64,000 nucleotides of DNA from CF-162 sp040882565 (GCA_040882565.1 JBBEAZ010000030.1:1-64000), one strand, 5' to 3'. Shown: positions 7,400 through 16,116, numbered from the stretch's first letter. Made by a program: numbers and translations. The notes: generated by a model from the letters alone, not told the origin.

Positions 7400-8056
7400 C
7401 TGTTCGGTATTGAAGACATCCTCCTGAACTTCGCCGAAGACCTTTACGACGCGATGGGGTGGCCCGGCGTCGTTTTCCTGATGGCAGTCGAGAGCGCCTG
7501 CATCCCGTTTCCGAGCGAGATCATCATGCCGCTGGCCGGCTGGCTGCTGGTGGAGGACAAGGGGCACGGCTGGGACTACCTTTTGCTTGGTGCGTTTTAC
7601 GGCGCGCTCGGCAATACGATCGGGTCGTTGGTGGCGTACTTCGCCGGGGCCTGGGGCGGACGGCCGCTGCTGGAGAAGTACGGCCGCTACGTGCTGATCA
7701 CGCGGAAGGACATCGACTGGGCTGACCGCTGGTTCAGCAAGTACGGCGAGTTGACAGTGTTTGCCAGCCGCATGCTGCCGGTGGTGCGCACGTTCATCAG
7801 CTTCCCGGCGGGGATCGCAAGGATGAATTTGCTGCGGTTCACGGTCCTCTCGTTCATCGGTTCGTATCCCTGGTCACTGCTGTTGATCGTGGCCGGTTAC
7901 TACCTGGGCGAGAACTGGGAAGACGTTGGCAACTACCTTCGCCCGATCAGCATTCCGCTGGCTGTTGGCATTGCTGTGCTGGCGGGCGTTTTCTTTTACC
8001 GCCGGATCCGCGAGATACGGTCGGAGGGCCGGTTCCCGGAGGCGGGCGAGCCGTAG
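7400..8056 (+). CDS. DedA/VTT family membrane protein, probable CTG start
   Basis: DedA-family proteins are polytopic inner-membrane proteins linked to lipid-carrier recycling and membrane homeostasis. The family features are ESACIPFPSEIIMP (re-entrant loop), FYGALGNTIGSLVAY, the arginine-bearing SRMLPVVRTFISFPAG and a last helix GYYLGENW. An ATG exists at 7454, but starting there removes the usual leading amphipathic segment. The same frame is open back to a stop at 7382, and a CTG at 7400 follows AAGGAAG at proper spacing, giving 218 residues. I therefore favour CTG. The gene is followed 2 nt later by a second VTT-domain gene. Confidence 0.85.
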   Translation: MFGIEDILLNFAEDLYDAMGWPGVVFLMAVESACIPFPSEIIMPLAGWLLVEDKGHGWDYLLLGAFYGALGNTIGSLVAYFAGAWGGRPLLEKYGRYVLITRKDIDWADRWFSKYGELTVFASRMLPVVRTFISFPAGIARMNLLRFTVLSFIGSYPWSLLLIVAGYYLGENWEDVGNYLRPISIPLAVGIAVLAGVFFYRRIREIRSEGRFPEAGEP

Positions 8057-8058
8057 CG

Positions 8059-8697
8059 ATGACGCTGAACGCGCCTGAATCCAGTGCCGGAGTGGAGTTG
8101 CAGAAGGCGAAGCAGTACATCCGCTTCTGGCGGCTCCAGGTGCGCCTGGAGATCCTGATGCTGGGCGTTGTGCTCGCCTTCGGGCTATCGATGGGGGCCG
8201 GACTGTTGCTGCTCGACCTGGGCAAGGACGACATCACGGGCACATGGGGCTATCCGGCGCTCTGGGCGATTTCGGCGCTGCGGGCGTCGTCTGTGCTCAT
8301 GCCGATGCCCGGTGGGCTGACGATCGTAGGCGGGGCGATCATGAATCCGGTGATGGGCGTGCCGGCGCCGATCGTCGTCGGTTTGGTGGTTGGGTCGGCC
8401 GAATCGCTTGGCGAGTTCACCGGCTACTTTGCCGGGCGTAACGGCGCACGGTTGCTCGAGGGCCGGCGCCTCTACGAACGCATTCGGGCATCGATCCGGC
8501 GTAGGGCGATGCTGACGGTACTGGCGATGTCCCTGGCGCCGTCGCCGGTGTTCGACGTCGCGGGCATCGCCGCGGGGGCGGCGCGGATGCCGGTGCGCGT
8601 GTTCTACCCGCCGCTGCTGGCGGGCAAGATCGTACGGGGGATAGCGCTGGCGACGGCTGGGTATTACGGTTGGGACGCGCTGCAGGGCATCTTCTAG
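8059..8697 (+). CDS. VTT-domain (SNARE-associated) membrane protein
   Basis: The 212-residue polytopic protein has an N-terminal membrane segment (about 32-54). A DedA-like core follows: SSVLMPMPGGLTIV in place of the PxPSE loop, a GLVVGSAESLGEFTGY helix, and SLAPSPVFDVAGIAAG in place of the FxGRFxPxxR segment. It lacks the conserved Glu and Arg of classic DedA, so it is a divergent relative. It sits directly behind the DedA gene and shares one base with the following GTG (TAGTG), so the three genes form one transcription unit. Confidence 0.75.
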   Translation: MTLNAPESSAGVELQKAKQYIRFWRLQVRLEILMLGVVLAFGLSMGAGLLLLDLGKDDITGTWGYPALWAISALRASSVLMPMPGGLTIVGGAIMNPVMGVPAPIVVGLVVGSAESLGEFTGYFAGRNGARLLEGRRLYERIRASIRRRAMLTVLAMSLAPSPVFDVAGIAAGAARMPVRVFYPPLLAGKIVRGIALATAGYYGWDALQGIF

Positions 8698-9091
8698 TGG
8701 CGCCGAAGGACGTTCTGAGCGACAAGCCGCTGATCGACAAACTTGGCGTGAAGCCAGGGATCCGCGTGGCGGTGATCAACATCGACGCCCCGCTCTTCCT
8801 GGCGAGCCTTCGGGAGCGGGCCGACGTCGTGGTCGGGGAGGTGACGCCCGGTACCGAGATGGCGTTCCTGGGCGTCGATGGCGCTGAGGGCATGGCGCGC
8901 CTTCGCGAGCTGCGCGATCTGATCGCGCGCGACGGTGCCGTGTGGGTCATCAATCCGCGCGGCCTCAAGGGCTTCAACAGCAACGACGTGATGCGGTTGG
9001 GGCGGAGACGGGCATGGTTGACGTGAAGATCGTGCGGTTTTCGGAGACACATTCGGGGACGAAGTTCGTGATACGGATGGCAGATCGATAA
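8697..9091 (+). pseudogene. DUF3052-like protein with an apparent one-base frameshift
   Basis: Starting at GTG 8697 (overlapping the upstream TAG), the frame encodes a family-typical N-terminal part, with LGVKPGIRVAVINID and then DGAVWVINPRG. After MRLG it runs off into a short tail and stops at TGA 9024. The expected C-terminal part (GMVDVKIVRFSETHSG, then TKFVIR) is intact in the adjacent frame, from about 9011 to the TAA at 9091. One extra G in the GGGG run at 8999-9002 would restore one continuous protein of about 131 residues. It may be a true mutation, a sequencing error or programmed slippage. DUF3052 members have no established function. Confidence 0.7.
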
Positions 9092-9104
9092 GGGAGGGAT
9101 TGAC

Positions 9105-9893
9105 GTGCTATTGAAGGACCGCGTGGCGATTATCACGGGAGGCGGCAGCGGCATCGGCCGGGGCGTGGCCGAGCGCTTTGCGAAAGAGGGCGCAAAGCTG
9201 ATGCTCGTCGATATGAACGCTGATGGGCTGGCTGAGACGGCGGGGCTGGTAAAGGACTCAGGCGCTGATGTCGAGACTCACGAGGCGGACGTTAGCGCGA
9301 CCGCGCAGGTGGAGGCGTTCTTCGCGAAGGCGGTGGAGCGTTTCGGGCGGGTCGACATCTGTGTAAACAACGCCGGTATCGGCAACCCGCCGGCGCCGCT
9401 GGTGCAGATGACGGACGAGGGCTTCGACCGCACGATCGCGGTGAACCTGCGGGGGGTGTTCCTCTGCATGCGGGCGGCCGGGAGGCAGATGATGGCGCAG
9501 GGTACGGGCGGCCGGATCATCAGCGTCGCGTCGCAGGCGGGCAAGACGGGGTTTGCGTTCCTGGCGCCGTATTGTGCGACGAAGGCGGGTGTGATCCTGA
9601 TGACGAAGGCGATGGCGAAGGAAGTCGGGGCGAGTCAGATCACGGTGAACGCGGTCTGCCCGGGGACGATTGACACGCCGCTTCTGCGCGGCACGCTGGA
9701 CCCTATCCTGGCTGCGAGCGGGATGACGCTGGAGCAGTGGGCGTTGAACACGGCGGGGATGCCGCCGATCCCGCTGGCCCGCATCGGCTACCCAAAGGAC
9801 GTGGCGAACGTGATCACGTTTTTGGCTTCGGATGACGCGGATTACATGACGGGGCAGGCGATCAACATCAGCGGCGGGCAGGAGATGCACTAA
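9105..9893 (+). CDS. short-chain dehydrogenase/reductase
   Basis: A classical SDR of 262 residues. It has the Rossmann motif TGGGSGIG near residue 11, NNAG, the catalytic Ser in SVASQAG, and YCATK with both catalytic Tyr and Lys. The FabG-like C-terminal DYMTGQAINISGGQ is present. It reduces or oxidises a hydroxyl/keto pair with NAD(P); the substrate is unknown. The start is GTG with GGGAGGGA upstream. It follows the frameshifted DUF3052-like gene by 13 nt and may be the last gene of that unit. A repeat copy follows. Confidence 0.9.
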   Translation: MLLKDRVAIITGGGSGIGRGVAERFAKEGAKLMLVDMNADGLAETAGLVKDSGADVETHEADVSATAQVEAFFAKAVERFGRVDICVNNAGIGNPPAPLVQMTDEGFDRTIAVNLRGVFLCMRAAGRQMMAQGTGGRIISVASQAGKTGFAFLAPYCATKAGVILMTKAMAKEVGASQITVNAVCPGTIDTPLLRGTLDPILAASGMTLEQWALNTAGMPPIPLARIGYPKDVANVITFLASDDADYMTGQAINISGGQEMH

Positions 9894-9936
9894 CCGAGGG
9901 TTCGGGTTGTACGCCCGCCGCCTCCCACCCCATAAG

Positions 9937-10058
9937 GTGGGGGATATCGTCGGGACACCCCCCGAACCACCGGCAGCGGCTCCGCTGCACCTTTGCGTTA
10001 GGGCTGGAGGCGTTGTTGCTTGCCTTCGCTGCGCCGGGGCCCTTCGTCCCTCAGGGAA
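9937..10058. repeat. dispersed repeat copy C plus second repeat module
   Basis: Bases 9937-10002 contain GGGGGATATCGTCGGGACAC and CGGCAGCGGCTCCGCTGCAC, matching copies A and B. Bases 10016-10058 contain CTTCGCTGCGCC, GGGGCCCTTCGTCCC and TCAGGGAAC. This second module recurs at 63949-63985. It sits between two convergent genes. Confidence 0.65.
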
Positions 10059-10062
10059 CTCT

Positions 10063-11220
10063 TCAGCCGAAGAGCGTTGCGCTGGCCAGGTCCGCGCCGG
10101 CTCGCAGAGAGCGGAGTTTTTCCCAGACGACGCCGGGGGCGACTTCGCCGAAGCCGGCGGCGGTGCCGAAACCGCAGTCTGTGCCGGCGAGGACGCGACG
10201 CGGGTCGCCGAGGGCCTCGGCGATCATGACGATACGGTCGGCGACGACCTGCGGGTGCTCGACGTAGTTGGTGGTGGTGTCGATGACGCCGGCGATGATA
10301 AGGGTGTCGTGCGAGGGCGGGAACTTGCTGAGGGCGCGCCATTCGTGCTGGTGGCGCGGGTTGGCGAACGGCAGGAGGAGGGCCCCGACGTTGGCCTCGT
10401 AGTACAGGGGCAGGACGTCCTCCAGCGGGACGTCGAGATGGTGGGGGCCTTCGTAGTTGCCCCAGCAAACGTGGAGGCGGATGCGGTCGCGTGGGAGGCC
10501 CTCGATCGCGCGGTTAATGGCGGCGATGTTGCGGCGGACGTATGTCTGGAAGTCCGCGAGCGAGCCGTCGGCGTGGGCGACGTGGCGTTCCATGGCGAGG
10601 TCCGGGCAGTCGAGCTGGAGGACGTAACCACGCGAGATGATGTACTCGTACTCGGGGCTGAGCGCGTCGGCGACCGCGGTGACGTAGTCGTCGTCAGTCG
10701 CGTAATGGCTGTTCAGCATCCCGGCGCAGACGATGCCGGGCGAGGCGACCGTCATGAACGTCTCGCTGAAACCGCCGGCTTCAGCGAGCGCGTCGTCGAA
10801 CCCATCGCACTCCTCGCGCAGGGGCTCGATCGTGGAGTGAGTGACCTCGGCAACCGCCATTGGCGCGGTAATCAGGGAGACGGACTTGCGGGAGAAGTCT
10901 GGCAGCTTGTAGTCGAGGAAGGTGGGCAGCATGATGTCGCGCATCAGGGGGCGGTTGTTCTGGCCACCGTAACCGGTGAGACGGTGCTGGACGTATGTGA
11001 AGAAGCTTTCGCGGGCCTGTTCGCCGTCGTTGCCGACGTCGATCCCGACCTCACGCTGATGGCGCACGGCATCGACAGTGGCGGTGTGGACCTCGGCGGC
11101 GAGTTCGGACGGGTCGACAGGCTCGCGCTTGCTGAGGGCGACGAAGAGGTCCACGAGCTTCGGCGTACGCGGAAGGCTGCCGGCGTGAGTCGTGAGGATG
11201 CGGCCATCGCTGCGCTGCAT
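10063..11220 (-). CDS. cobalamin-independent methionine synthase-like (MetE C-terminal domain) protein
   Basis: The 385-residue protein begins with THAGSLPR, the hallmark of MetE/UROD-superfamily single-domain proteins. Zinc-ligand candidates appear in HVCWGNYEGPH (His, Cys) and the late AGTDCGFGT (Cys). Single-domain homologues act as methyltransferases in methionine synthesis or in methylated-compound metabolism; without a partner corrinoid protein the substrate cannot be fixed. An ATG at 11220 is chosen because a TACACT -10 lies 8 nt upstream on this strand. A further in-frame ATG at 11238 would lie upstream of that promoter element. It is divergent from thiE. Confidence 0.8.
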   Translation of the reverse strand: MQRSDGRILTTHAGSLPRTPKLVDLFVALSKREPVDPSELAAEVHTATVDAVRHQREVGIDVGNDGEQARESFFTYVQHRLTGYGGQNNRPLMRDIMLPTFLDYKLPDFSRKSVSLITAPMAVAEVTHSTIEPLREECDGFDDALAEAGGFSETFMTVASPGIVCAGMLNSHYATDDDYVTAVADALSPEYEYIISRGYVLQLDCPDLAMERHVAHADGSLADFQTYVRRNIAAINRAIEGLPRDRIRLHVCWGNYEGPHHLDVPLEDVLPLYYEANVGALLLPFANPRHQHEWRALSKFPPSHDTLIIAGVIDTTTNYVEHPQVVADRIVMIAEALGDPRRVLAGTDCGFGTAAGFGEVAPGVVWEKLRSLRAGADLASATLFG

Positions 11221-11251
11221 GATGCGCGAGTGTAGCACCGGCGGGCGCGGG

Positions 11252-11890
11252 ATGTATATTGGCGGTGATTTGCCAAACCAACTCGGCGGCCTCTACGTGA
11301 TCATCGACCCCGCCGTGGCGGGCGAGCGCGACGTTCTGCACATCGCGCGGGAGGCGATCGCCGGCGGAGCGCGGCTCGTTCAATGGCGGGACAAGACGCG
11401 GGAGAAAGGATTGCAGCTGCCGGGTGTAGAGGCGCTTGTGGGCATCTGTCGCCAGGCGGGGGTGCCGCTGATTGTGAACGACGATGTCGACCTGGCGCTG
11501 GTCGCGGGCGTAGATGGAGTGCACGTGGGGCAGAAGGACCTGCCTGTGGCGGCGGTGCGGCGGATCGTGCCGCGCGAGTGGATCGTTGGCGCTTCGACGA
11601 ACAACGTCGAGGAGGCCCGCGTGGCGGAGGCCGACGGGGCGGACTACGTTTCGGTCGGCAACCTGTTCGGCACGCAATCGAAGGACGACACGCGGCCGGC
11701 GACGCTGGAGACGTTGCGAGCGGTGAAGGCTGCGGTGCGTGTGCCGGTCTGCGCGATCGGCGGCATCAGCGAGGCGACCATCGCAGATGTGATCGCGGCG
11801 GGGGCCGACATGGCGTCGGTGATCTCGGCGGTGGTGGCGAGCGACGATCCGCGGGCGGCGGCGCGGCGACTGAGTGACGCGTTCAGCTAG
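11252..11890 (+). CDS. thiE: thiamine-phosphate synthase, first copy
   Basis: ThiE joins HMP pyrophosphate and thiazole phosphate. The TIM-barrel motifs are present: VQWRDKTR, PLIVNDDVDLAL, DGVHVGQKD, ADYVSVGNLFGTQSK and CAIGGIS, at about 212 residues. The segment RDK with its Lys and the GVHVGQ loop are the substrate-binding elements. The start is uncertain: ATG 11252 lacks a ribosome-binding site, and TTG 11270 follows a TATATT (11255-11260), which could make a near-leaderless mRNA. The stop shares CTAG with thiO. It lies outside the TPP-riboswitch operon, which holds a second ThiE/TenI homologue. Confidence 0.85.
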   Translation: MYIGGDLPNQLGGLYVIIDPAVAGERDVLHIAREAIAGGARLVQWRDKTREKGLQLPGVEALVGICRQAGVPLIVNDDVDLALVAGVDGVHVGQKDLPVAAVRRIVPREWIVGASTNNVEEARVAEADGADYVSVGNLFGTQSKDDTRPATLETLRAVKAAVRVPVCAIGGISEATIADVIAAGADMASVISAVVASDDPRAAARRLSDAFS

Positions 11891-12975
11891 CGGCAGAAGC
11901 GTTCGGGGGTGAAAGGGCGGAGGCGCCGGTCCGCCTTGCCGGTCAGGACGAGCTCGGCGACGAGGGCGCCGGTGATCGGTGACAGCAGGATGCCGTTGCG
12001 GAAGTGGCCGGTAGCGAGGAAGACGTTTTTCTTGCCGGGGAGGCGGCCGATGACGGGCATGCCGTCCGGTGAGCCGGGGCGGAGGCCACACCAACTGCTC
12101 GCGATCCGAGCGTCCCGGAGGACTGGGACAAGATCTCCGGCCATGCGGCGGAGACCGTTGAGGGCGCGTTCGGTGGTGCGCTTGCGGAAGCCGACGTCCT
12201 CGACGGTGGCGCCGGCGAAGACGATGCCCCTGGGCTTGGGTACCAGATAGCCGTCTTCGCCCCAGATGGCGTGGCGGACGGCCTTCGACTTGTAGGCGAT
12301 CATCTGGCCGCGGATTGGTGGTGTCGGCAGGCGAGCGCCGAGGCGCACGGTGAGCGCCTCGGTCCAGGGCCCGGCCGCAAGCACAATCGCGTCGATCTCG
12401 TGCACGTCGCCGCCGCTGGTACTGACGCCGTCGATGCGCGGGCCGTCCTTGAGGAGGCCGGTCAGCATCGTGTTGCGACGGACGTCCGCGCCGCGACGCT
12501 CGGCGGCGCGGGCGAAGGCTTTGGCGAGAAGGCCAGGGTTGAGGTCCGCGTCGCCGGCGCAATAGGCCGCGCCGACCACTTCACCCGTGAGCGCGGGTTC
12601 GAGCGAGCGCAGGGCGGCGGGTTCGATCCACTCGAGCTCGGGTCGCTTGGCGGCGAGCTTGTGCAACTCGCGGGCGGCTTTTTCCGTGCGAGCGGTGCGG
12701 ATCATGCCCGGCTTCTTGTATTCGACATCGATTCTGGACTCGCGCTGGATTTCGTCGAGGACGGCGGGGAACATCTCGAGGCTGGCGCGGCGGAGGACGT
12801 TGAAGGCGCGGTTGCCAACGTCCTCGATCGGGGCGATGAGCATTCCGGCGGATGCGCCCGTGGATTCGCTGCCGATGTCGCCGCGCTCCAGGAGGACCGT
12901 CTCAGCGCCGGCCTTCTGGAGGTGCCAGGCGATGGAGCAGCCGATGACGCCGCCCCCCGCGATGACGACTTTCAC
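11887..12975 (-). CDS. thiO: glycine oxidase ThiO
   Basis: The FAD-dependent enzyme oxidises glycine to the imine used in thiazole synthesis in aerobes. It has the dinucleotide-binding motif AGGGVIGCSIAWHL at its N terminus, the ESTGASAGML flavin loop, and the C-terminal LATGHFRNGILLSPITG that closes the FAD site. Length is 362 residues. The GTG at 12975, 2 nt after the thiS stop, is chosen because the Rossmann strand begins immediately. It is the last gene of the cytX-thiG-thiE-thiS-thiO unit. Confidence 0.9.
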   Translation of the reverse strand: MKVVIAGGGVIGCSIAWHLQKAGAETVLLERGDIGSESTGASAGMLIAPIEDVGNRAFNVLRRASLEMFPAVLDEIQRESRIDVEYKKPGMIRTARTEKAARELHKLAAKRPELEWIEPAALRSLEPALTGEVVGAAYCAGDADLNPGLLAKAFARAAERRGADVRRNTMLTGLLKDGPRIDGVSTSGGDVHEIDAIVLAAGPWTEALTVRLGARLPTPPIRGQMIAYKSKAVRHAIWGEDGYLVPKPRGIVFAGATVEDVGFRKRTTERALNGLRRMAGDLVPVLRDARIASSWCGLRPGSPDGMPVIGRLPGKKNVFLATGHFRNGILLSPITGALVAELVLTGKADRRLRPFTPERFCR

Positions 12976-12977
12976 AG

Positions 12978-13178
12978 CTAGCCACCACCTACCGCGCGGA
13001 CGATTTCGACTGCGTCGCCGTCCTGGACGCGTGTCTGGGGCCAATTGACGCGGCGCACGACTTCGCCGTTGATGGCGACGGCGACCTGGTTCGCTTTGAC
13101 CTTGAGGGTGTCGATCAGCTCGACGATCGTCGGGGTGCCGGAGAGGTCGTGTGGTTTGCCGTTGAGCACAATAGGCAT
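12978..13178 (-). CDS. thiS: sulfur carrier protein ThiS
   Basis: A 66-residue ubiquitin-fold sulfur carrier. Its C terminus is RAVGGG, providing the Gly-Gly tail that is adenylated and thiocarboxylated to donate sulfur to ThiG. The internal VAVAINGEVV and the Asp in DGDAVEIV match the family. The gene lies 1 nt after thiE and 2 nt before thiO. No thiF is seen in the window, so the activating enzyme must be elsewhere. Confidence 0.92.
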   Translation of the reverse strand: MPIVLNGKPHDLSGTPTIVELIDTLKVKANQVAVAINGEVVRRVNWPQTRVQDGDAVEIVRAVGGG

Positions 13179-13179
13179 C

Positions 13180-13812
13180 TTATCGCTCCACCGGAACGAC
13201 GGCCAGCGCCTCGCGCAGCTCGCGCGCCGCGCGCTCGGGCGACGCTGCCCCGAGGATGGCTGAGATGACGGCGACGCCGTCGGCCCCGGCGGCGATGACG
13301 TCGGGCACGCGCGTGGCCGTGATGCCGCCGATGGCGACGACGGGCATGCGGACCGCGCCGGTGATCGCAGCGATCAATCCGAGGCCGGCGGGCGGCTGCC
13401 CGGGATGCGTTGTCGTCTCGTAGACGGGGCCGGCGATCACGTAGTCCGCGCCGTCAAGCTCGGCCTGTACGGCGGCCTCCAGCGCGTGCACTGAGCGCCC
13501 GATCAGGGCGATGCCGTCCGGTCGCTTGAGCGCAGCATCGTCAGGAAGGTGCAGGCCGTCGGCGGCCGCGTCTCGCGTGGCCCAGTGGTCGGTGTTGACG
13601 ATGAGGAGCGCGCGGCCGGCGATTGTATCGCCGAGGCGAATCGCGAGGTGAGCGAGGGCCGCGTAGCTGAGGTCTTTTTCGCGGAGCTGCACGGCGTTCA
13701 CGCCGCCAGTGACGGCTGCCGCGACCGCCTCAACCAGCGCGTCTTCGCTGCCGGCGAGTCGACGATCGCTAACGAGCATGAGGCAGGGCCGGGGCAGGAC
13801 CTCGCGTGGCAT
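13180..13812 (-). CDS. thiE: thiamine-phosphate synthase / TenI-like, second copy
   Basis: A 210-residue ThiE-family barrel with VQLREKDLS, ALLIVNTDHW, ADGLHLPD, ADYVIAGPVYET and VVAIGGIT. It differs from the first copy in having HLP in place of HVG and a PVYET loop. Position inside the thiG-thiS-thiO operon means it could be either ThiE proper or TenI (thiazole tautomerase), which share the fold. The presence of two homologues favours a division of labour. The ATG overlaps the thiG stop by one base (TGATG). Confidence 0.85.
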   Translation of the reverse strand: MPREVLPRPCLMLVSDRRLAGSEDALVEAVAAAVTGGVNAVQLREKDLSYAALAHLAIRLGDTIAGRALLIVNTDHWATRDAAADGLHLPDDAALKRPDGIALIGRSVHALEAAVQAELDGADYVIAGPVYETTTHPGQPPAGLGLIAAITGAVRMPVVAIGGITATRVPDVIAAGADGVAVISAILGAASPERAARELREALAVVPVER

Positions 13813-14603
13813 CAGGCGGGGCGCGCGACTTCGCCGACGGGACTCGAGGGCTGGGCCATGTCCTTTCGTGGGATGCGACCGGCGAGATAGGCGGCGCGGC
13901 CAGCTTCGACGCCGAGCTTGAACGCGTGCGCCATGCCGACGGGATCGGTCGCCTGGGCGATGGCCGTGTTCACGAGAACGGCGTCAGCGCCGATTTCCAG
14001 TGCCAGCGAAGCCTCGGACGGCGCGCCGAGCCCGGCGTCAACGACGACAGGCACGCCGGCGTTTTCGACGATGATCTGGATCTCCTCCAGCGTGAAGATG
14101 CCGCGGCCGGAGCCGATCGGCGAGCCGAGGGGCATAACCGTGGCGCAACCTATCGCCTCAAGGCGCTGGGCGAGGACGGGGTCGGCGTGGATGTAGGGGA
14201 GGACGACGAAATCGTCGGCGATGAGCTGCTGGGCGGCCTCAAGCGTCGCCACCGGGTCCGGGAGAAGGTACTTGGGGTCCGGGATGACTTCCAGCTTCAG
14301 CCAGTTGGAGCCGGTCAGTTCGCGGGCGAGGCGGGCGGTGAATAGCGCCTCATCCGCGGTGCGGCAGCCAGCGGTGTTCGGGAGTATCGTGTAGCGGTCC
14401 CAGTCTAGGTGGTCCATCAGGTTCTCTTCGTCGGGACGGTCGAGCGGGAGGCGGCGGATGGCGACTGTGACCATCTCGGCGCCCGAGGCGTCGATGGCGT
14501 CGCGCATCTCCTCCATCGTGCGGTACTTGCCCGTGCCAACGATGAGCCGGGAGCGGAATTGCTTTCCGGCGATGACGAGTGGATCGTTGTGGTTGGTGGT
14601 CAT
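13812..14603 (-). CDS. thiG: thiazole synthase ThiG
   Basis: ThiG builds the thiazole phosphate of thiamine from deoxyxylulose phosphate, dehydroglycine and ThiS-bound sulfur. The 263-residue sequence has RLIVGTGKY at the N terminus, NTAGCRTADEA, the imine-forming Lys in WLKLEVIPD, MPLGSPIGSG and VVVDAGLGAPSEAS. All are ThiG signatures. It starts 15 nt after cytX and overlaps the next gene by one base. An iron-sulfur ThiH is absent; ThiO downstream supplies the imine. Confidence 0.95.
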   Translation of the reverse strand: MTTNHNDPLVIAGKQFRSRLIVGTGKYRTMEEMRDAIDASGAEMVTVAIRRLPLDRPDEENLMDHLDWDRYTILPNTAGCRTADEALFTARLARELTGSNWLKLEVIPDPKYLLPDPVATLEAAQQLIADDFVVLPYIHADPVLAQRLEAIGCATVMPLGSPIGSGRGIFTLEEIQIIVENAGVPVVVDAGLGAPSEASLALEIGADAVLVNTAIAQATDPVGMAHAFKLGVEAGRAAYLAGRIPRKDMAQPSSPVGEVARPA

Positions 14604-14618
14604 AACGTGTCTCCCATT

Positions 14619-16055
14619 CTACTGCCGCGCGCCGCCCGGCTGGGGCGTCGCCGGAGCCGAAAGCGGACGTTTCGTGCCGCCCCGCAGCAGGAAGCGGGCA
14701 GCGATCCAATAGGCGGTTGAGCTGAAGATCAAGCCCGGGATCGTGCCGCCGACGTAGGTGACCCAGTGCGGGACCCACGAGACGAAGTCGAGGTGCTCCA
14801 GGAGCCACGGCGGCTGCGCGGCGAAGGCGTAGAGGAAGAAGCCGCAGACCCAGACGACAAGGGCGATGATGCTGAACCCAGACGTGTACCAGTATGAGCC
14901 GGAATGCTCGTACAGTTGATCAACCTCGTAGCGGCGATGGCGCAGCAGGAAATAGTCCGCTAAGAAGATGCCGAACACCGGCACGAAGACCCCCCCGATC
15001 AGGAAGAGGAAATTCTCGTACTGGACCAGGTCGATGCTGATGGCAACGATGACCGCGATGATGCCGACAGCGAGCGCGAGGAACTGCTGCTTGAATTTTG
15101 GAACGAGGTTCTGGATTGTGACGGCCGTGGAGTAGATGTTAGCGAACGCCTCGTCGGTCTCGCCGAACAAGAGGACGACGAGTGCGAGCCAGCCGAGAGT
15201 GAACGGCAGCATCATCTCAACGAGGGCGGTCGTAAAGCCGCCGGGGTCGGTCTGGAGCGCTTGGACGTACATCACGCCGAGGATGAAGAACCAGGTGTTA
15301 GCGATCGCGTAGCCGATGTAGGTTCCGGCGGCGGCCGGTATAGCGCGACGGCCGAATCGGCTGTAGTCGCAGACGAGGGGCAACCAGGAGATCGGCAGCG
15401 CGACGACGACGTCGACGCCCTGCCAGAAGTTCGGGAAACCGCCGGCGCCGTCCCTTCGCCAGATCGCGCCCATGTCGTAGGCGTCGAAGAGATGGAAGGT
15501 GAGCCAGGCCGCGGCGGCGATAACGATCCAGATGCCAAAGCGCTGCATCCACTGACGGACGACGACGATCGGCCCGCCCATTGCGAGGAGCGTGCCGATG
15601 ACGCCGAAGAGGATGAGCCAGAAGTAGTAACCGGAGAAGCCCAGGTATTCGTTGCTGAGGGCTTTGGCGGCTTGGGCCATGATGATGATCTCGAGCGCGG
15701 CCCAACCGACGAGCTGGAGGATGTTCAGGCCCGATGTCGCGAAGGAGCCGCGGATGCCCATGGGCCCGCGGAGCGCGACCATCGTCGGCACGCCCATGTC
15801 GGTGCCGGCGATGCCCACGAGCGAAAGGAGACACGTGCCGAGGGCTGTGCCGATGATCACGGCGAGAACGGCCTGCTGCGTGCCGAGGCCGGGAACGAGC
15901 AAGCTGCCGGCGACCATGACTAGCAGACTCACGGCGAGATCGCCCCAGAGGACGGCGAAGTCGAACGCGCGGAGAGTGCGGCGTTCGGGCGGTACTGGCT
16001 CCACACCCCAGTCGTCAGGGGTGCGGACGGCAATCCTCTCGATGATCTCGGCCAC
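14619..16055 (-). CDS. cytX: NCS1-family permease, probable hydroxymethylpyrimidine transporter
   Basis: The 478-residue integral membrane protein has about 12 predicted helices and NCS1 family segments such as VLWGDLAVSLLVMVAG, ALRGPMGIRGS and ISWLPLVCDYSR. Location behind a TPP riboswitch and in front of thiG fits CytX, the proposed importer of the pyrimidine precursor HMP. Substrate assignment is by context. GTG start with AGGAGG 5 nt upstream. No ThiC is present in the window, which would agree with pyrimidine salvage. Confidence 0.88.
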   Translation of the reverse strand: MAEIIERIAVRTPDDWGVEPVPPERRTLRAFDFAVLWGDLAVSLLVMVAGSLLVPGLGTQQAVLAVIIGTALGTCLLSLVGIAGTDMGVPTMVALRGPMGIRGSFATSGLNILQLVGWAALEIIIMAQAAKALSNEYLGFSGYYFWLILFGVIGTLLAMGGPIVVVRQWMQRFGIWIVIAAAAWLTFHLFDAYDMGAIWRRDGAGGFPNFWQGVDVVVALPISWLPLVCDYSRFGRRAIPAAAGTYIGYAIANTWFFILGVMYVQALQTDPGGFTTALVEMMLPFTLGWLALVVLLFGETDEAFANIYSTAVTIQNLVPKFKQQFLALAVGIIAVIVAISIDLVQYENFLFLIGGVFVPVFGIFLADYFLLRHRRYEVDQLYEHSGSYWYTSGFSIIALVVWVCGFFLYAFAAQPPWLLEHLDFVSWVPHWVTYVGGTIPGLIFSSTAYWIAARFLLRGGTKRPLSAPATPQPGGARQ

Positions 16056-16116
16056 GTCAGCCTCCTAATGAAACGGCGCCGCCAGCGGTGCTGACGACGC
16101 CTCGCGGCCGAATCAT

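Noticed and set aside
9024..9026. TGA in the DUF3052-like gene as a second selenocysteine codon
   Set aside because: The family does not have a Cys at this place, reading through does not restore the family sequence, and a one-base shift does.
9907..11235. A 442-codon open frame on the plus strand
   Set aside because: Antisense to the MetE-like gene, which has clear family motifs; composition of the plus frame is low-complexity Val/Asp/Gly.
11051..12562. A 503-codon minus-strand frame
   Set aside because: It overlaps thiE and thiO in another frame and is dominated by Arg/Pro, typical of a shadow frame.
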